Below, piece after piece: positions 9,230 to 18,577 of a stretch of DNA of 64,000 nt; the stretch's first letter is position 1, and every line of letters starts with the position of its first letter. Location of the stretch: positions 82,443 through 146,442 of the forward strand of contig JBOGNO010000011.1 of assembly GCA_050747245.1 (NCBI GenBank). The letters run 5' to 3'. The stretch is from JBOGNO01 sp050747245 (GTDB taxonomy: Bacteria > Acidobacteriota > Terriglobia > Acidiferrales > UBA7541). The position numbers and the translations under genes were made by a program. Below the pieces are notes generated by a model. That model ran no database searches. It had not been told where the DNA came from and saw nothing but the letters and a program-made list of their open reading frames with translations.

Positions 9230-11260
9230 ATGAGTTTGCTCAAATTGGGTCCGGTCGCCGCGGCCGGCGCACCTCTGAATTCGAAGATCCACTCGACGGA
9301 GCATCGCTTTCGCGTCATGCAAGCGGCCACGACGCTCGTCGCGCTGTTGCTGATGGGCGCGACGCTGCTCATCGGCCTTCGATTTCACATGCGCCAGAAG
9401 GACCGGATAACCGAATTGCAATCGAGCCTGTCGCTGCTCACGCGCATCCGCTCTGTTTTTCGGCCTGCCGATCTCGCCTTCTGGAAAGCCTACATGGAAC
9501 GCGGCACAGAGCAGGAGCGCCAGTATCAGTTGAACTCGCAGGATATGCGAGATCGCACGGTGGACCTCTCGCGCCGTGGCGGAGCGAGACCAGAGGCGCG
9601 TGCGGAAATTGCACTCCTTATTGGGCAAGAGCAGCAATACTTGCTACTCACGCAAGGCCTGCTTGCGGGTTCGCGGAATGAATCCGCGGATAGAGCCAGC
9701 TTGAGCCTTGTCGGAGAAAAAAGTTCCGCGATCTCGGCCACTTTGCGTCAGCTTGAGGAAGATCGCCTGCAAAGCATCGCCGTCGTAAATTCAGATTTTG
9801 ATCGCCTGATGATTGAACTCGGCGGAATGCTTCTTTTCTTCGCGACTCTCACGTTTCTGGTGGAGGCTTGGTTTCTCCGCGCCTATCGCGAGGATCTCTG
9901 GCAACCCCTCGGCGAACTCCGCCGCATGGTCCGCGAAGTCAGCCGCGGAAATCTCGAAGTGAGCGCGAAAATTCCGCGCAGCCTGGAGCTGGGTTCGCTC
10001 ACAAACGGTTTCATTGCCATGGCGCGCGAATTGCTCCGCCAGCGCGAAGGACTCGAAGAAAGGGTCCGCGAACGCACCGCGGAACTGGAATGCTCGCACC
10101 GCGAACTCCTGCAGGCGGCCAAGCTTTCTTCGCTCGGCCAGCTCGTTGCCGGTGTCGCGCATGAAATCAATAATCCCCTCACTGCCGTTCTGGGGTTCAC
10201 GGAAATCTCACTCTCTCGCCCCGAAATTCCTGATACCGTCCGCGCTTATCTCCTGAAAGTGCGCGACGAATCCTTGCGCATCAAGAATTTGATTGCCGGT
10301 CTGAATACCTTCGCCCGTCGCGCGCCGCAGCGCATTGAGACGCTTGATCTTCGCCGCGTTGTGGATCGTCTCTGCGAGCTTCAGCGCTATCAGCTCACGG
10401 CTAAGAATGTTCGCTTACACACGCTCGTTCCTGCCGAGCCGGTCTGGGTGCGCGCCGATGCCGAGCAACTCCTACAGGTCCTATTGAATCTTGTGCTCAA
10501 TTCCGAGCAGGCGATTCGAGCTGTGTGCAGTTCGGGAGACATCTGGCTCCGCGTGGGTTGCGAAAACGGACGCGCCTGGGCCGAAGTCGAGGATAATGGC
10601 TGTGGCGTCGCACTGGAATTACGCAGTTCGATTTTCGATCCCTTTTTCACCACCAAGCCGCAGGGCGAAGGCACGGGCCTCGGTCTGAGTATTTCGCACG
10701 GGATAGTCGAGCAGCACGGCGGAGAATTCCGCGTCTCAAGCGATCCTGGCAAGGGAACAACCATGCGGTTTTTGCTGCCGCAGGCTGCGGCCCCGCTCCT
10801 GTCTGCAGACGCTGGGCGAAATATTGCTGCGAGTGAATTTCTGTCCGCTATTTCTCCAAAGTCTATTCTCGTTATCGATGACGAACGAGAAATTCTCGAA
10901 CTGGTCGGCCGCGCTCTCGACTTGGAAGGAATCGAATCCACACTGCTCGATGATCCCGCAAAACTTGAATCCGCGCTCGCATCCGCGGATTTCGATCTGG
11001 TTCTCTGCGATAGGAAAATGCCCGGCAGATCGGGCCTCGACGTTTTTCGTGTCTTGAAGGCCGAGCGGCCCGCGCTCGCTCAGCGCTTTTTGTTGATGAC
11101 CGGAAATCTTTCAGATATGGAGGATCCTTCTCCCGAACTTGACGGTGTGCCGGTCTTGCGCAAGCCCTTCACGCTCGCCCGCCTCCGAGAATTCATCTCA
11201 GCGGACCTCCGCGCGGAGCTCGCGGATTCGCCGAGCCGTTCCTCTTCACCGCAAGTGTAA
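9230..11260 (+). CDS. Hybrid sensor histidine kinase with C-terminal receiver domain
   Basis: This hybrid two-component kinase has, in order (numbering from a TTG at 9215), a membrane helix at about residues 36-57, a helical periplasmic sensor resembling CHASE3 (58-198), a second helix at about 199-222, a HAMP-like linker and a short coiled coil. Then come the HisKA domain with phospho-acceptor His316 in VAGVAHEINNPL, the ATPase domain (DNGCGVA, GTGLGLSISHGIVEQHGG) and a receiver domain with Asp599 in DLVLCDRKMPG. The start is uncertain: ATG at 9230 gives 676 residues and TTG at 9215 gives 681, neither with a clear ribosome site. No response regulator gene is adjacent, so output must go through a distant partner. 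Confidence 0.87.
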   Translation: MSLLKLGPVAAAGAPLNSKIHSTEHRFRVMQAATTLVALLLMGATLLIGLRFHMRQKDRITELQSSLSLLTRIRSVFRPADLAFWKAYMERGTEQERQYQLNSQDMRDRTVDLSRRGGARPEARAEIALLIGQEQQYLLLTQGLLAGSRNESADRASLSLVGEKSSAISATLRQLEEDRLQSIAVVNSDFDRLMIELGGMLLFFATLTFLVEAWFLRAYREDLWQPLGELRRMVREVSRGNLEVSAKIPRSLELGSLTNGFIAMARELLRQREGLEERVRERTAELECSHRELLQAAKLSSLGQLVAGVAHEINNPLTAVLGFTEISLSRPEIPDTVRAYLLKVRDESLRIKNLIAGLNTFARRAPQRIETLDLRRVVDRLCELQRYQLTAKNVRLHTLVPAEPVWVRADAEQLLQVLLNLVLNSEQAIRAVCSSGDIWLRVGCENGRAWAEVEDNGCGVALELRSSIFDPFFTTKPQGEGTGLGLSISHGIVEQHGGEFRVSSDPGKGTTMRFLLPQAAAPLLSADAGRNIAASEFLSAISPKSILVIDDEREILELVGRALDLEGIESTLLDDPAKLESALASADFDLVLCDRKMPGRSGLDVFRVLKAERPALAQRFLLMTGNLSDMEDPSPELDGVPVLRKPFTLARLREFISADLRAELADSPSRSSSPQV

Positions 11261-11337
11261 ATCCTCTGCCGCTATGTTATGTTTTTGCGGCCGCGGCGTC
11301 TCGCGTATCCGGACGATTTCGCCGCGCGCGGGAGCTC

Positions 11338-11610
11338 ATGCCGGAAAAATCGGTTCTGGTAGGAATTTTACCTGAAGTCGTCACCCTGGAAGCCGGCGAG
11401 CAGATGGTGTGGGTTTCCGGAGCAGGCAATCTCCGCGTGGAATTCGATCCACAGCGCTGTCCTTTTTCTTCCAATGTTTTTCAAGCTCCTCCGGACACGC
11501 GATTGATGAGCGGCGCCGCCCGCCCGGGCACGAAACCGGGGGCGTTCAAATATCGAGTCTTTCTCAATGATCAGCTGATTGGCCACGGTGAGGTTCTCTA
11601 CCGCGGATAG
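11338..11610 (+). CDS. Hypothetical protein, 90 aa
   Basis: This 90-residue protein has no signal peptide or membrane helix and looks like a small all-beta domain with regular hydrophobic strands (VLVGILPEVVTL, QMVWVSGAGNLRVEF, KYRVFLNDQLIGHGEVLY). The GGGAGCTC just before the ATG is an acceptable ribosome site. It lies 77 bp after the hybrid kinase in the same direction and may share its transcript. I cannot assign a function; a cupredoxin-like fold without copper ligands is one structural possibility. Confidence 0.55.
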   Translation: MPEKSVLVGILPEVVTLEAGEQMVWVSGAGNLRVEFDPQRCPFSSNVFQAPPDTRLMSGAARPGTKPGAFKYRVFLNDQLIGHGEVLYRG

Positions 11611-11628
11611 AAGGACGCACCGTGCGCG

Positions 11629-12177
11629 TCAGTCGCTTGCCGCCGCGAGCCGCCCCGAGGAAATGCATCCGGCGAGCGCTCGCTTCAGCGACGTCAGGTG
11701 AAAAGCGGTAATGCGCCGCTCCGGAGCAATGCGCAATTCCGCCGTGCGCCGCGATAGCTCCGCGCGCCGGTCCAGTTTCAAACCAAGTCCGGCCAGCATT
11801 TCGCCGGCGACGTTCGGATCGTCGCTACGTTCCTTTCCCCAAAACCACAATTGATCTTCCCTTCGTTGCAGCATCTGCAGAGATTGTTCCAGTTTCTTGA
11901 TGGCGCCGTCGAATGTGGATGCAAGAAAATAGGTGCGCAGAACCCAATTCCTCCGGCCATAAAATGCCTGAATGCGGACTTCGTACTTGCCGTTCTGGTT
12001 GAGTTCGATCCCACAATGATATTCGTTTCGTTGCGTGCTCATTTTCAGTTTCCGCGAACCTGTTGAATTCGTTTGCCGCTCAGTTTTGCGCGCACCTCTC
12101 CTTCTTCGTGTGCGCGGTCGTTCTAGAACCATCAGTACGTCGGTCGCCTTTGCTCGCTGCATCTTGTTTCGTGCCAT
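11629..12177 (-). CDS. Hypothetical basic protein, 182 aa
   Basis: This 182-residue protein has a strongly basic N-terminal tail (Arg/Lys runs at about residues 20-45) followed by a compact domain beginning EYHCGIELNQNGKYEV, with aromatic beta strands and then a helical region (AIKKLEQSLQMLQRRED). The start at 12177 is chosen because AGGGAGAG lies 5 bp upstream. A shorter product from an ATG at 12042, which removes the basic tail, is possible. It converges with the 90-residue gene, 18 bp away. I do not recognise the family. Confidence 0.5.
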   Translation of the reverse strand: MARNKMQRAKATDVLMVLERPRTRRRRGARKTERQTNSTGSRKLKMSTQRNEYHCGIELNQNGKYEVRIQAFYGRRNWVLRTYFLASTFDGAIKKLEQSLQMLQRREDQLWFWGKERSDDPNVAGEMLAGLGLKLDRRAELSRRTAELRIAPERRITAFHLTSLKRALAGCISSGRLAAASD

Positions 12178-12376
12178 GGGGCTCTCCCTGTGGAAAACTT
12201 TGCGAATTTTCGCCAAGTTGCGTTTGAGGCTGGGAAAGCAGAAGCCTTCGCTATTCGTCCCGCTGGCGTCGGGACTGGCACTACGGACTTGAATAGGTTA
12301 GCCGAGAGATTGTTTGGAAGTCAAACGGGAAAAGCGTCTAATTAAAGCTAGCATTATCAATAACTTAAGCCAATAT

Positions 12377-14296
12377 TCAAGTACTCAACCTCTTTAGCGC
12401 ATCGGCATTGGTCACGATGATTCCTTGTTGTTTCAGGCGTGCGGTCAGATCATCCCGAAACGCTTCGAAAGCGGCTTCCCGCTTGGTCTGGAGCACTTGC
12501 TGCTCGATTCCCGGCCTCATCTTGGCGAATTCCTCGGCGGTGGGTTCCTGGCGGGACTTCAGTTGATAAACCACCCAGTTCGCGCCGATAAAGGCTGCAT
12601 CGCTCGTCTGGCCAACCGTCATTGTGAAGGCATCCGCGAACTGCTCGCCCTGCCCGACGCCGCTCACGGATCCCGTGTAGGAGAATGGGTTGCTCGTTTT
12701 CGCTTCCGCTCCCACGGATTTTGCGACTTTGTCGAAGTCCTCGCCGGTTTTCACGCGCCGTGCAATCTCTTCTGCGCGCGATTTCGCCAGTTGTCCCGAT
12801 TGGTCTCGACGGTAATCGGCGAGTAGTTTGTCGCGCACTTCGGCATATGTCGCGGCATGCCCCGGGAGAATCTCTTTGACCGTGATGAGGGCGAATCCAC
12901 TCTCGATGCGAATAGGCTGGCTCAATTCCCCGGGACGCAGCGCGAAAAGCGTGGATTGCAGTTCCGGCGCTATGCCGAGCTTCCCGGCCGGCTCCTTGAC
13001 TGCCACGGGAGGAGTTTCTCCCGTCTCCAGTCCAAATTTCTTTGCCAGATCGTCCATAGATTGCCGGTTCGACTGCCGCACAGCGGCCGACAGCTGTGTT
13101 GTCAAGTCGTCCGCGAGCGCTTGCGTCTTCTGATCGCTAATAGCCTGTAGAATCGGCAGCTTCACCTCGTCGACGGTCTTGACGTGCGCCGTTTCTCTGT
13201 CCAGAACTTTGATGATGTGAAATCCGTACTGTGTTTGCACCAGATCGGAGATGCTGCCTTTCGGCAGACTGAATGCCACCTTGTCGAACTCTGCGACCGT
13301 CTGGCCGTGTTCGATCCAGCCGATGTCGCCGCCCTTTTCCTTGGAAGCATCTTCCGAGTATTGCTTGGCGAGATCCTCGAAATTTCCCCCGTGCTTCGCT
13401 TTGTTCAACACATCCTCCGCATTCTTGCGTACTTCGGCGATTTCCGCGTCAGTCTTGCCCACGGACTTGAACAGGATGTGCTCAACATGTACGCGGTCCG
13501 GCACTTTGTAAGCCTCAAGGTGCTGGTTGTAATAGGCCTTCACTTCGTCGTCGCTGATTTTTACACGATTGCGAAGCTCCGTGAGGTCGAGCAGCGCGTA
13601 GCGTGCCACGCGCTTCTCGGGCACCTGGTAGATTGTCTGATTCTTGGTGAAATAAGCGGTCAGGTCCGCATCGCTCGGATTGATTGTTGCCGCCAGGTCC
13701 GCCGGTTTCAACGCTACATATTCGATCTGCACCTTCTCGTTCTGCCGGTGAAACTCCTGCTCCACTTCCTCCGGCGTCACCGTGACCGCGCCGGTCACCA
13801 GATCTCGAAATTTCTCCTGCAGCAGCATCTGGCCTACAAACTGCTCGAAATCGGGTACGGACATTCCCGCTCGTTGCTGCACTTCTTGCTCGTACTGATC
13901 GCGTCCCATCAGATTGCCACCGGAAAATGCCGTGGGCAGCAACTGGCGAATGCGGTCGGTCTCTTCTTGTGGAGTCACTTGAATTCCCAGCTTTTGCGAT
14001 TCATAAGCGAGCGCATCGTCAAAAATTAACTGGTCCAGTACCTGCTTCACGTAGATTCCCTTCAGCGCGGCCGGAAGCGACTGACCTCTGGTCATGCGGT
14101 TAATCTGGTTTTGTACATCCACAACAGTAATTTCCTGGCTGCCCACTTTTGCCACAGTATCGGCGCTTGGCGCGTTGGTGATGCTGCCCACCAGTCCGGG
14201 AACCAGCGTGATGACCATTGCCAGGCAAATGATTCCCAGGATCACTCCCAGGAAGATTTTCACTCCCGCTTTGTTTTGTTGAAGAAGTCGCAGCAT
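12377..14296 (-). CDS. PpiD/SurA-like membrane-anchored peptidyl-prolyl isomerase
   Basis: The 639-residue protein has a single N-terminal membrane anchor (about residues 13-36), a SurA/PpiD-type N-terminal chaperone domain, a parvulin rotamase domain in the middle (HVEHILFKSVGKTDAEI through GDIGWIEHGQTVAEFDKVAF and YGFHIIKVLDRE) and a C-terminal chaperone-like region. Such proteins hold and isomerise newly exported proteins at the periplasmic face of the inner membrane. The length and order of parts match PpiD (about 620 residues). The gene stands alone, with an AT-rich stretch beyond its stop (about 12330-12375). Confidence 0.88.
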   Translation of the reverse strand: MLRLLQQNKAGVKIFLGVILGIICLAMVITLVPGLVGSITNAPSADTVAKVGSQEITVVDVQNQINRMTRGQSLPAALKGIYVKQVLDQLIFDDALAYESQKLGIQVTPQEETDRIRQLLPTAFSGGNLMGRDQYEQEVQQRAGMSVPDFEQFVGQMLLQEKFRDLVTGAVTVTPEEVEQEFHRQNEKVQIEYVALKPADLAATINPSDADLTAYFTKNQTIYQVPEKRVARYALLDLTELRNRVKISDDEVKAYYNQHLEAYKVPDRVHVEHILFKSVGKTDAEIAEVRKNAEDVLNKAKHGGNFEDLAKQYSEDASKEKGGDIGWIEHGQTVAEFDKVAFSLPKGSISDLVQTQYGFHIIKVLDRETAHVKTVDEVKLPILQAISDQKTQALADDLTTQLSAAVRQSNRQSMDDLAKKFGLETGETPPVAVKEPAGKLGIAPELQSTLFALRPGELSQPIRIESGFALITVKEILPGHAATYAEVRDKLLADYRRDQSGQLAKSRAEEIARRVKTGEDFDKVAKSVGAEAKTSNPFSYTGSVSGVGQGEQFADAFTMTVGQTSDAAFIGANWVVYQLKSRQEPTAEEFAKMRPGIEQQVLQTKREAAFEAFRDDLTARLKQQGIIVTNADALKRLST

Positions 14297-14575
14297 TTTG
14301 AAACGCTCCCTCGCAGTCTCTAAGCACCCAGTATAGAGGAGCCTATCTCAGCCCTCAAAGAATTTTTGACGGTCACCGCCTCGCGCCCGCTCGGCGCAGA
14401 TCCCGCCGTTGCAATATCCACACCCTGCATGAGTTAGCTCCTATGTGCTAGAGGGCGATTTCGTCTCCTATTGGCGCATACGCAACTGTGCTTTCGCCTC
14501 GTTGAAAGGCCTATACCCGTGTGCTAGATTCGCAGATTAAGCATTTATTTTGCTGCGGATCAGGCGCGGGCTGCG

Positions 14576-15829
14576 GTGACGAATCATAAAATATCGCGGG
14601 TGGAAGTTTATTGGCACACGGTTTCGTACCGCACCGTGATCCTTCTCATTTTTCTCGCGATTTCGCTCGGCCTGGGCGTCGCGTGGTTTTTTTCTCCCGG
14701 CACGCTTTCGCGCGTGCTTACGAGAATCGGCGAAGCCATTGCGCCAAAAACCGCTTCGCTCACCGGCGCTAGCCTCCGCCAAGTCCGCTTCGTGAATTTG
14801 GATGGAAAGGTTCAAGTCAAGCAGGTGAACTCCGTACAGTGGGCGGTCGCTGACTATCAGATGGCTCTCGATAAAGGCGATTTGATTCAGACCGGCGCCG
14901 ACGGAGTGGCGCGCATCGCGTTTGCCGACGGAACCACGTACACCGTGAAGGGAGATACCCTGGTGACGGTGGAGGAGAATTTGGTAGTGCAGGACCGCGC
15001 GTCCCGCGTCGGCATGCACATCAACTCCGGCGCCGTGGATTTGGCCACTGGCGCGTGGGAGGTTCCGGGATCGAAAGCCGATGTCACATTTGAGAATGCC
15101 GTTGCTTCGCTTCGTTCCAATAGCAAAGCGGCCGTGAGCACGGATCCGTACCAAAACGAAAGCCAGATCACGGTTTCTTCGGGCAGCGCGGATCTGCAGC
15201 GCGGAACGGAACAGGTCCAATTGAACCAGTGGCAGAAGGCGGAATTCCGCAACGGCGGGCCCATCGTGCGTTCCGAGGTTCTCGCTCCGCCGCGGCTTTT
15301 GGAGCCCGTGAACCTCCAGCCCATCATCGTGGCGGACCCCAAGCACACCACGATTCGCTTCAGCTGGGAACCAGTTAGTACCGCTGTCGAGTACGATTTG
15401 CAGGTGAGCGCTTCGGCGATGTTCACCGGTGTGCTCACCGAAAAGAAAACCAACACGACTTCGGCTGAAATCACCGGCCTCGATGCGGGCGATTATTTCT
15501 GGACGGTAAAAGCGTATGACGCGAAAAAGAATATCAGCCCGGGAATCGACTTCTACAAATTCAGCCTGGTAGCTCAGAGCAAAGCGCAGGAGATGCTCCT
15601 CGAAGTGGACTCGACTGAGTTGCACGGCAGCGTTGTCGAGATCAGCGGCCGGACCGAGCCGGGCGCAGCCCTGATTGTTAACGGGCAGCAGGTGGCCGAC
15701 ATTCAGCCGGACGGAAAATTCCGATATTTCACGGAGCCGCTGGCGCGGGGAAGCCACACGATTGTGATTACCGGACAGAATCGCCGCGGCGGTACGGCGA
15801 TCAAACGCGTGGAGATCGTTATTCCCTGA
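14576..15829 (+). CDS. FecR-domain membrane-anchored protein with Ig-like C-terminal domains
   Basis: The 417-residue protein has one N-terminal membrane helix (about residues 20-42), then a FecR-type beta domain (GDLIQTGADGVARIAFADG). A fibronectin-like module follows (FSWEPVSTAVEYDLQVSAS through AGDYFWTVKAYD), then a short beta domain (VEISGRTEPGAALIVNG). In other bacteria FecR relays signals to ECF sigma factors, but none is encoded here, so a structural role in the envelope is as likely. The first start is GTG at 14576 with a poor ribosome site; a GTG 24 bp later would also keep the helix. It lies 85 bp upstream of mreB. Confidence 0.75.
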   Translation: MTNHKISRVEVYWHTVSYRTVILLIFLAISLGLGVAWFFSPGTLSRVLTRIGEAIAPKTASLTGASLRQVRFVNLDGKVQVKQVNSVQWAVADYQMALDKGDLIQTGADGVARIAFADGTTYTVKGDTLVTVEENLVVQDRASRVGMHINSGAVDLATGAWEVPGSKADVTFENAVASLRSNSKAAVSTDPYQNESQITVSSGSADLQRGTEQVQLNQWQKAEFRNGGPIVRSEVLAPPRLLEPVNLQPIIVADPKHTTIRFSWEPVSTAVEYDLQVSASAMFTGVLTEKKTNTTSAEITGLDAGDYFWTVKAYDAKKNISPGIDFYKFSLVAQSKAQEMLLEVDSTELHGSVVEISGRTEPGAALIVNGQQVADIQPDGKFRYFTEPLARGSHTIVITGQNRRGGTAIKRVEIVIP

Positions 15830-15914
15830 GCGAAAAAAGGCTACACTGGATTCGGCGGGATTCTCGGCTGGCTGGAACCCCTTCTTCGAGAGTCCGAATA
15901 TACTGGGGGAAGTG

Positions 15915-16952
15915 ATGAAGAACGGATACAACATGAGGTCGGTCTTCAGCCTCTTTTCTTCCGACCTCGCCATCGATCTGGGCACGGCGAACACGCTGGT
16001 CTTCTCCAAAGGCAAGGGCATCGTCGTCAACGAGCCTTCCATCGTGGCCATCAACAAATCGACGGGAGAAGTCGTGGCCGTGGGCCGCGAGGCCAAAGAG
16101 ATGCTGGGCCGGACGCCGGGCAACGTGGTGGCCATCAAGCCAATGAAGGACGGAGTCATCGCGGATTTCAAGGTCACCGAAAAGATGCTCACCTATTTCA
16201 TTCAGAAAGCGCATAACCGCCGCGTGCTGGTGCATCCGCGCATCGTCATCGGCGTGCCCAGCGAAATCACGCCGGTGGAAAAACGCGCCGTGCAGGACTC
16301 CGCCTATCGCGCTCGCGCGAGCGAAGTTTATCTCGTGGAGCAGGCCATGGCCGCGGCCATCGGCGCGGGCCTGCCCATCGAAGAGCCTTCGGGCAACATG
16401 GTTGTGGACATCGGCGGAGGCACGACGGACATCGCCGTCATTTCCATGAGCGGCATCGTGTATTCGCGTTCCGTGCGCGTCGCCGGAAACGAAATGGACG
16501 AAGCGGTGATGCATTACCTGAAACGAAAATACAATTTGCTGGTCGGCGAACGCACCGCCGAACAAATCAAAATCGAAATCGGCTCGGCGTATCCGCTCGA
16601 AAAGCCGCTGACGCTCGAGGTAAAGGGCCGCAACCTGATCGAGGGCGTGCCGCGCACCGTGACCATTGACGACAGCGAAATCCGCGAGGCGCTTTCCGAA
16701 TGCGTGGCCACAATTTTGAACGCCATTCGCGTGGCTCTGGAGCGCACTCCCCCGGAACTTTCCGCGGACATCAGCGACCGCGGCATCGTGCTTACGGGCG
16801 GCGGCGCGCTGCTGAAAAATCTGGATAAGCGCATCCGCGAGGAAACCGGGCTGCCCGTCTCGATCGCCGATGACCCGCTCGCTTCCGTCGTTCTCGGCAC
16901 GGGGAAAATGTTGAGTGATTTCCGGCTGCTGCGCCGCGTGTGCATTGATTGA
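15915..16952 (+). CDS. mreB: Rod-shape-determining actin homologue MreB
   Basis: The 345-residue protein is MreB, the bacterial actin that guides lateral wall synthesis at the inner face of the membrane. ATP-binding signatures are plain: DLAIDLGTANTLVF (phosphate 1), NMVVDIGGGTTDIAVIS (phosphate 2) and GIVLTGGGALLKNL (adenosine motif). The start is set at the ATG at 15915 behind GGGGGA; a GTG codon directly in front of it is a less likely start. It opens the mreB-mreC-mreD block. The length is normal for the family and nothing is missing. Confidence 0.96.
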   Translation: MKNGYNMRSVFSLFSSDLAIDLGTANTLVFSKGKGIVVNEPSIVAINKSTGEVVAVGREAKEMLGRTPGNVVAIKPMKDGVIADFKVTEKMLTYFIQKAHNRRVLVHPRIVIGVPSEITPVEKRAVQDSAYRARASEVYLVEQAMAAAIGAGLPIEEPSGNMVVDIGGGTTDIAVISMSGIVYSRSVRVAGNEMDEAVMHYLKRKYNLLVGERTAEQIKIEIGSAYPLEKPLTLEVKGRNLIEGVPRTVTIDDSEIREALSECVATILNAIRVALERTPPELSADISDRGIVLTGGGALLKNLDKRIREETGLPVSIADDPLASVVLGTGKMLSDFRLLRRVCID

Positions 16953-16968
16953 TCCGGTGTTGGAGTCA

Positions 16969-16982
16969 CCCACCGCGGTGGG
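16969..16982. promoter_or_regulatory. 14-bp perfect palindrome between mreB and mreC
   Basis: CCCACCGCGGTGGG is a perfect palindrome 17 bp after the mreB stop and 69 bp before the mreC start. It could be an operator or a short RNA hairpin. There is no T-run after it, so it is not an obvious terminator. Confidence 0.35.
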
Positions 16983-17051
16983 CGGGAGCGCTTCGAAAGC
17001 AAAGAATCTTTTTCGGCGTTGAAATTCGAGCTGCGCCACTGATGATTGACG

Positions 17052-18062
17052 ATGATTGATTTTCCCTCCCGCCAGCGGCCCATCTATCTTCTCGGAACCG
17101 TCGTGCTTCTGCAGGTGCTCCTGCTGGCGTTTCAAATCAAGGGCGATCATGACGTGCGGCTGATCCGCGTGTGGTCGGTGGAGTTGCTGACGCCGCTGCA
17201 ACGCGCGGGCAACTGGATTTTCGGCGAGTTCCGCGGCGGGTGGCGGGGCTACGTGGATTTGCGGCATGCGCGCCAGGAAAATCAGCGCCTGCAGGAGGAT
17301 CTCGATCGGCTGGAACTGCGCAACCGCGAACTCGAAAGCCGCGCCGTGGAAGCCGACCGCCTGGCGAAGCTGCTCGATTTCCGCGAATCGAATCGCGACG
17401 TGCCCATGCTGGCCGCGCAAGTGATCGGCGCGAACGCGGATTCGATGACGCGCTCGATTTACATCAATCGCGGCGAGCACGACGGCCTGCGCAAGAACAT
17501 GGGCGTCATCACGCCGGAAGGCGTAGTGGGAAAACTCGTCGAAGTTTATCGCACGACGGCGCAGGTGCTGCTGCTGACGGACAAGGATAGCGGCGCCGGA
17601 GCGCTGCTCGCGACTTCGCGCACGCACGGAGTGGCCAAGGGCACGGGCGATCCCACGCTGGTGATGGATTACGTCGTGAATGATGAAAATGTTTCGAACG
17701 GCGAGCAAGTGCTCACCTCCGGCGAAGATAGAATTTTTCCAAAAGACCTTCCCATCGGCACGGTGATCTCTTCGAAATCCGGCGGCACATTCAAAGTGAT
17801 TCGCTTGCAGCCAGCCGCGCGGCTTGATCGGCTGGAAGAAGTGCTGGTGCTGCTCACGCAGAAAGAATTGGCGCCCAAGCCCGGCTCGGCCAGCGATGCG
17901 GGAGTTTCGTTGCCGCCTGCGAACGTGCCGGCGAATCCCGCGGTGGGAAATCCCTCCACGCAATCCGCGAAGACGCCCGTGAATTCGGCTCCGGTGCAGA
18001 CGCCGGCAAAACCAACTGACAATTCTTCCCCCAATCCGGCCGTGAAGCCGCCGCCGCAATGA
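17052..18062 (+). CDS. mreC: Rod-shape-determining protein MreC
   Basis: The 336-residue protein has the MreC layout: a short cytosolic start, one membrane helix (about residues 10-28), a coiled coil (about 70-105, rich in Glu, Arg and Leu) and the paired beta-barrel domain (AAQVIGANADSMTRSIYINRG through VLTSGEDRIFPKDLPIGTV). MreC links MreB to PBP2 in the periplasm. The last roughly 60 residues are a Pro/Ala/Asn-rich disordered tail that is longer than usual. The start is the ATG at 17052. Its end overlaps mreD by 4 bp (ATGA), indicating translational coupling. Confidence 0.93.
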   Translation: MIDFPSRQRPIYLLGTVVLLQVLLLAFQIKGDHDVRLIRVWSVELLTPLQRAGNWIFGEFRGGWRGYVDLRHARQENQRLQEDLDRLELRNRELESRAVEADRLAKLLDFRESNRDVPMLAAQVIGANADSMTRSIYINRGEHDGLRKNMGVITPEGVVGKLVEVYRTTAQVLLLTDKDSGAGALLATSRTHGVAKGTGDPTLVMDYVVNDENVSNGEQVLTSGEDRIFPKDLPIGTVISSKSGGTFKVIRLQPAARLDRLEEVLVLLTQKELAPKPGSASDAGVSLPPANVPANPAVGNPSTQSAKTPVNSAPVQTPAKPTDNSSPNPAVKPPPQ

Positions 18063-18577
18063 GCGTTCGCACACAACCCGAGCCGCACATTGAAGTGCAC
18101 AAGTTTTATGCCGGCGCCGTGCTGGCCGTGGCGTTTTTCGCGCTTGTAATTCAGGCGTTCCTCAATCGTCATTTGAGTTCGCTCGCATACGTCGAGCTGC
18201 CGCTGCTGGTGACGCTCTATTTCGGGCTGAGCCGCCGCAATCCGGCGAGCGGACTGTTGCTGGGCATGGCCATCGGACTCCTTCAGGATGGCGTGAGCGG
18301 CACGGTGATCGGAGTCTACGGAATCGCCAAAACAACGGTCGGGTATCTGGCCTCGACAATCGGCGCGAGGATTGACGTCGAGCATCCGCTCAGCCGATTC
18401 GGATTCACCGTGGCTTTTTTCGTTTTTCATCAAGCTGTGCTCGCCCTTATCGAGCGCGGGCTGCTCGCGCATTCGGCGCCGTTTTTTAATATGAAGCTGC
18501 TCGTTGGCGCGATCGTGAACGGCGTGGTCGCGATGTTCCTCTTCCCGGCGCTCGATCGCCTCCGCAAGTCGGGGTAG
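18059..18577 (+). CDS. mreD: Rod-shape-determining protein MreD
   Basis: The 172-residue protein is hydrophobic, with about five to six membrane helices and the conserved GLLQDGVSGTVIGVYGIAKT segment typical of MreD. It works with MreB and MreC in the elongasome membrane complex. The ATG overlaps the mreC stop by 4 bp. It is the last gene before the accessory island; the expected next genes pbp2 and rodA resume only at 22570. Confidence 0.92.
   Translation: MSVRTQPEPHIEVHKFYAGAVLAVAFFALVIQAFLNRHLSSLAYVELPLLVTLYFGLSRRNPASGLLLGMAIGLLQDGVSGTVIGVYGIAKTTVGYLASTIGARIDVEHPLSRFGFTVAFFVFHQAVLALIERGLLAHSAPFFNMKLLVGAIVNGVVAMFLFPALDRLRKSG

Noticed and set aside
14537..16192. A long minus-strand frame opposite the FecR-domain gene and the start of mreB.
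   Set aside because: It has no recognisable domain, and the opposite strand carries conserved proteins.
15819..18074. A very long open frame antisense to mreB and mreC.
   Set aside because: It is rich in His/Arg with no domain, and lies opposite two certain genes. GC-rich codons create long antisense frames throughout this window.
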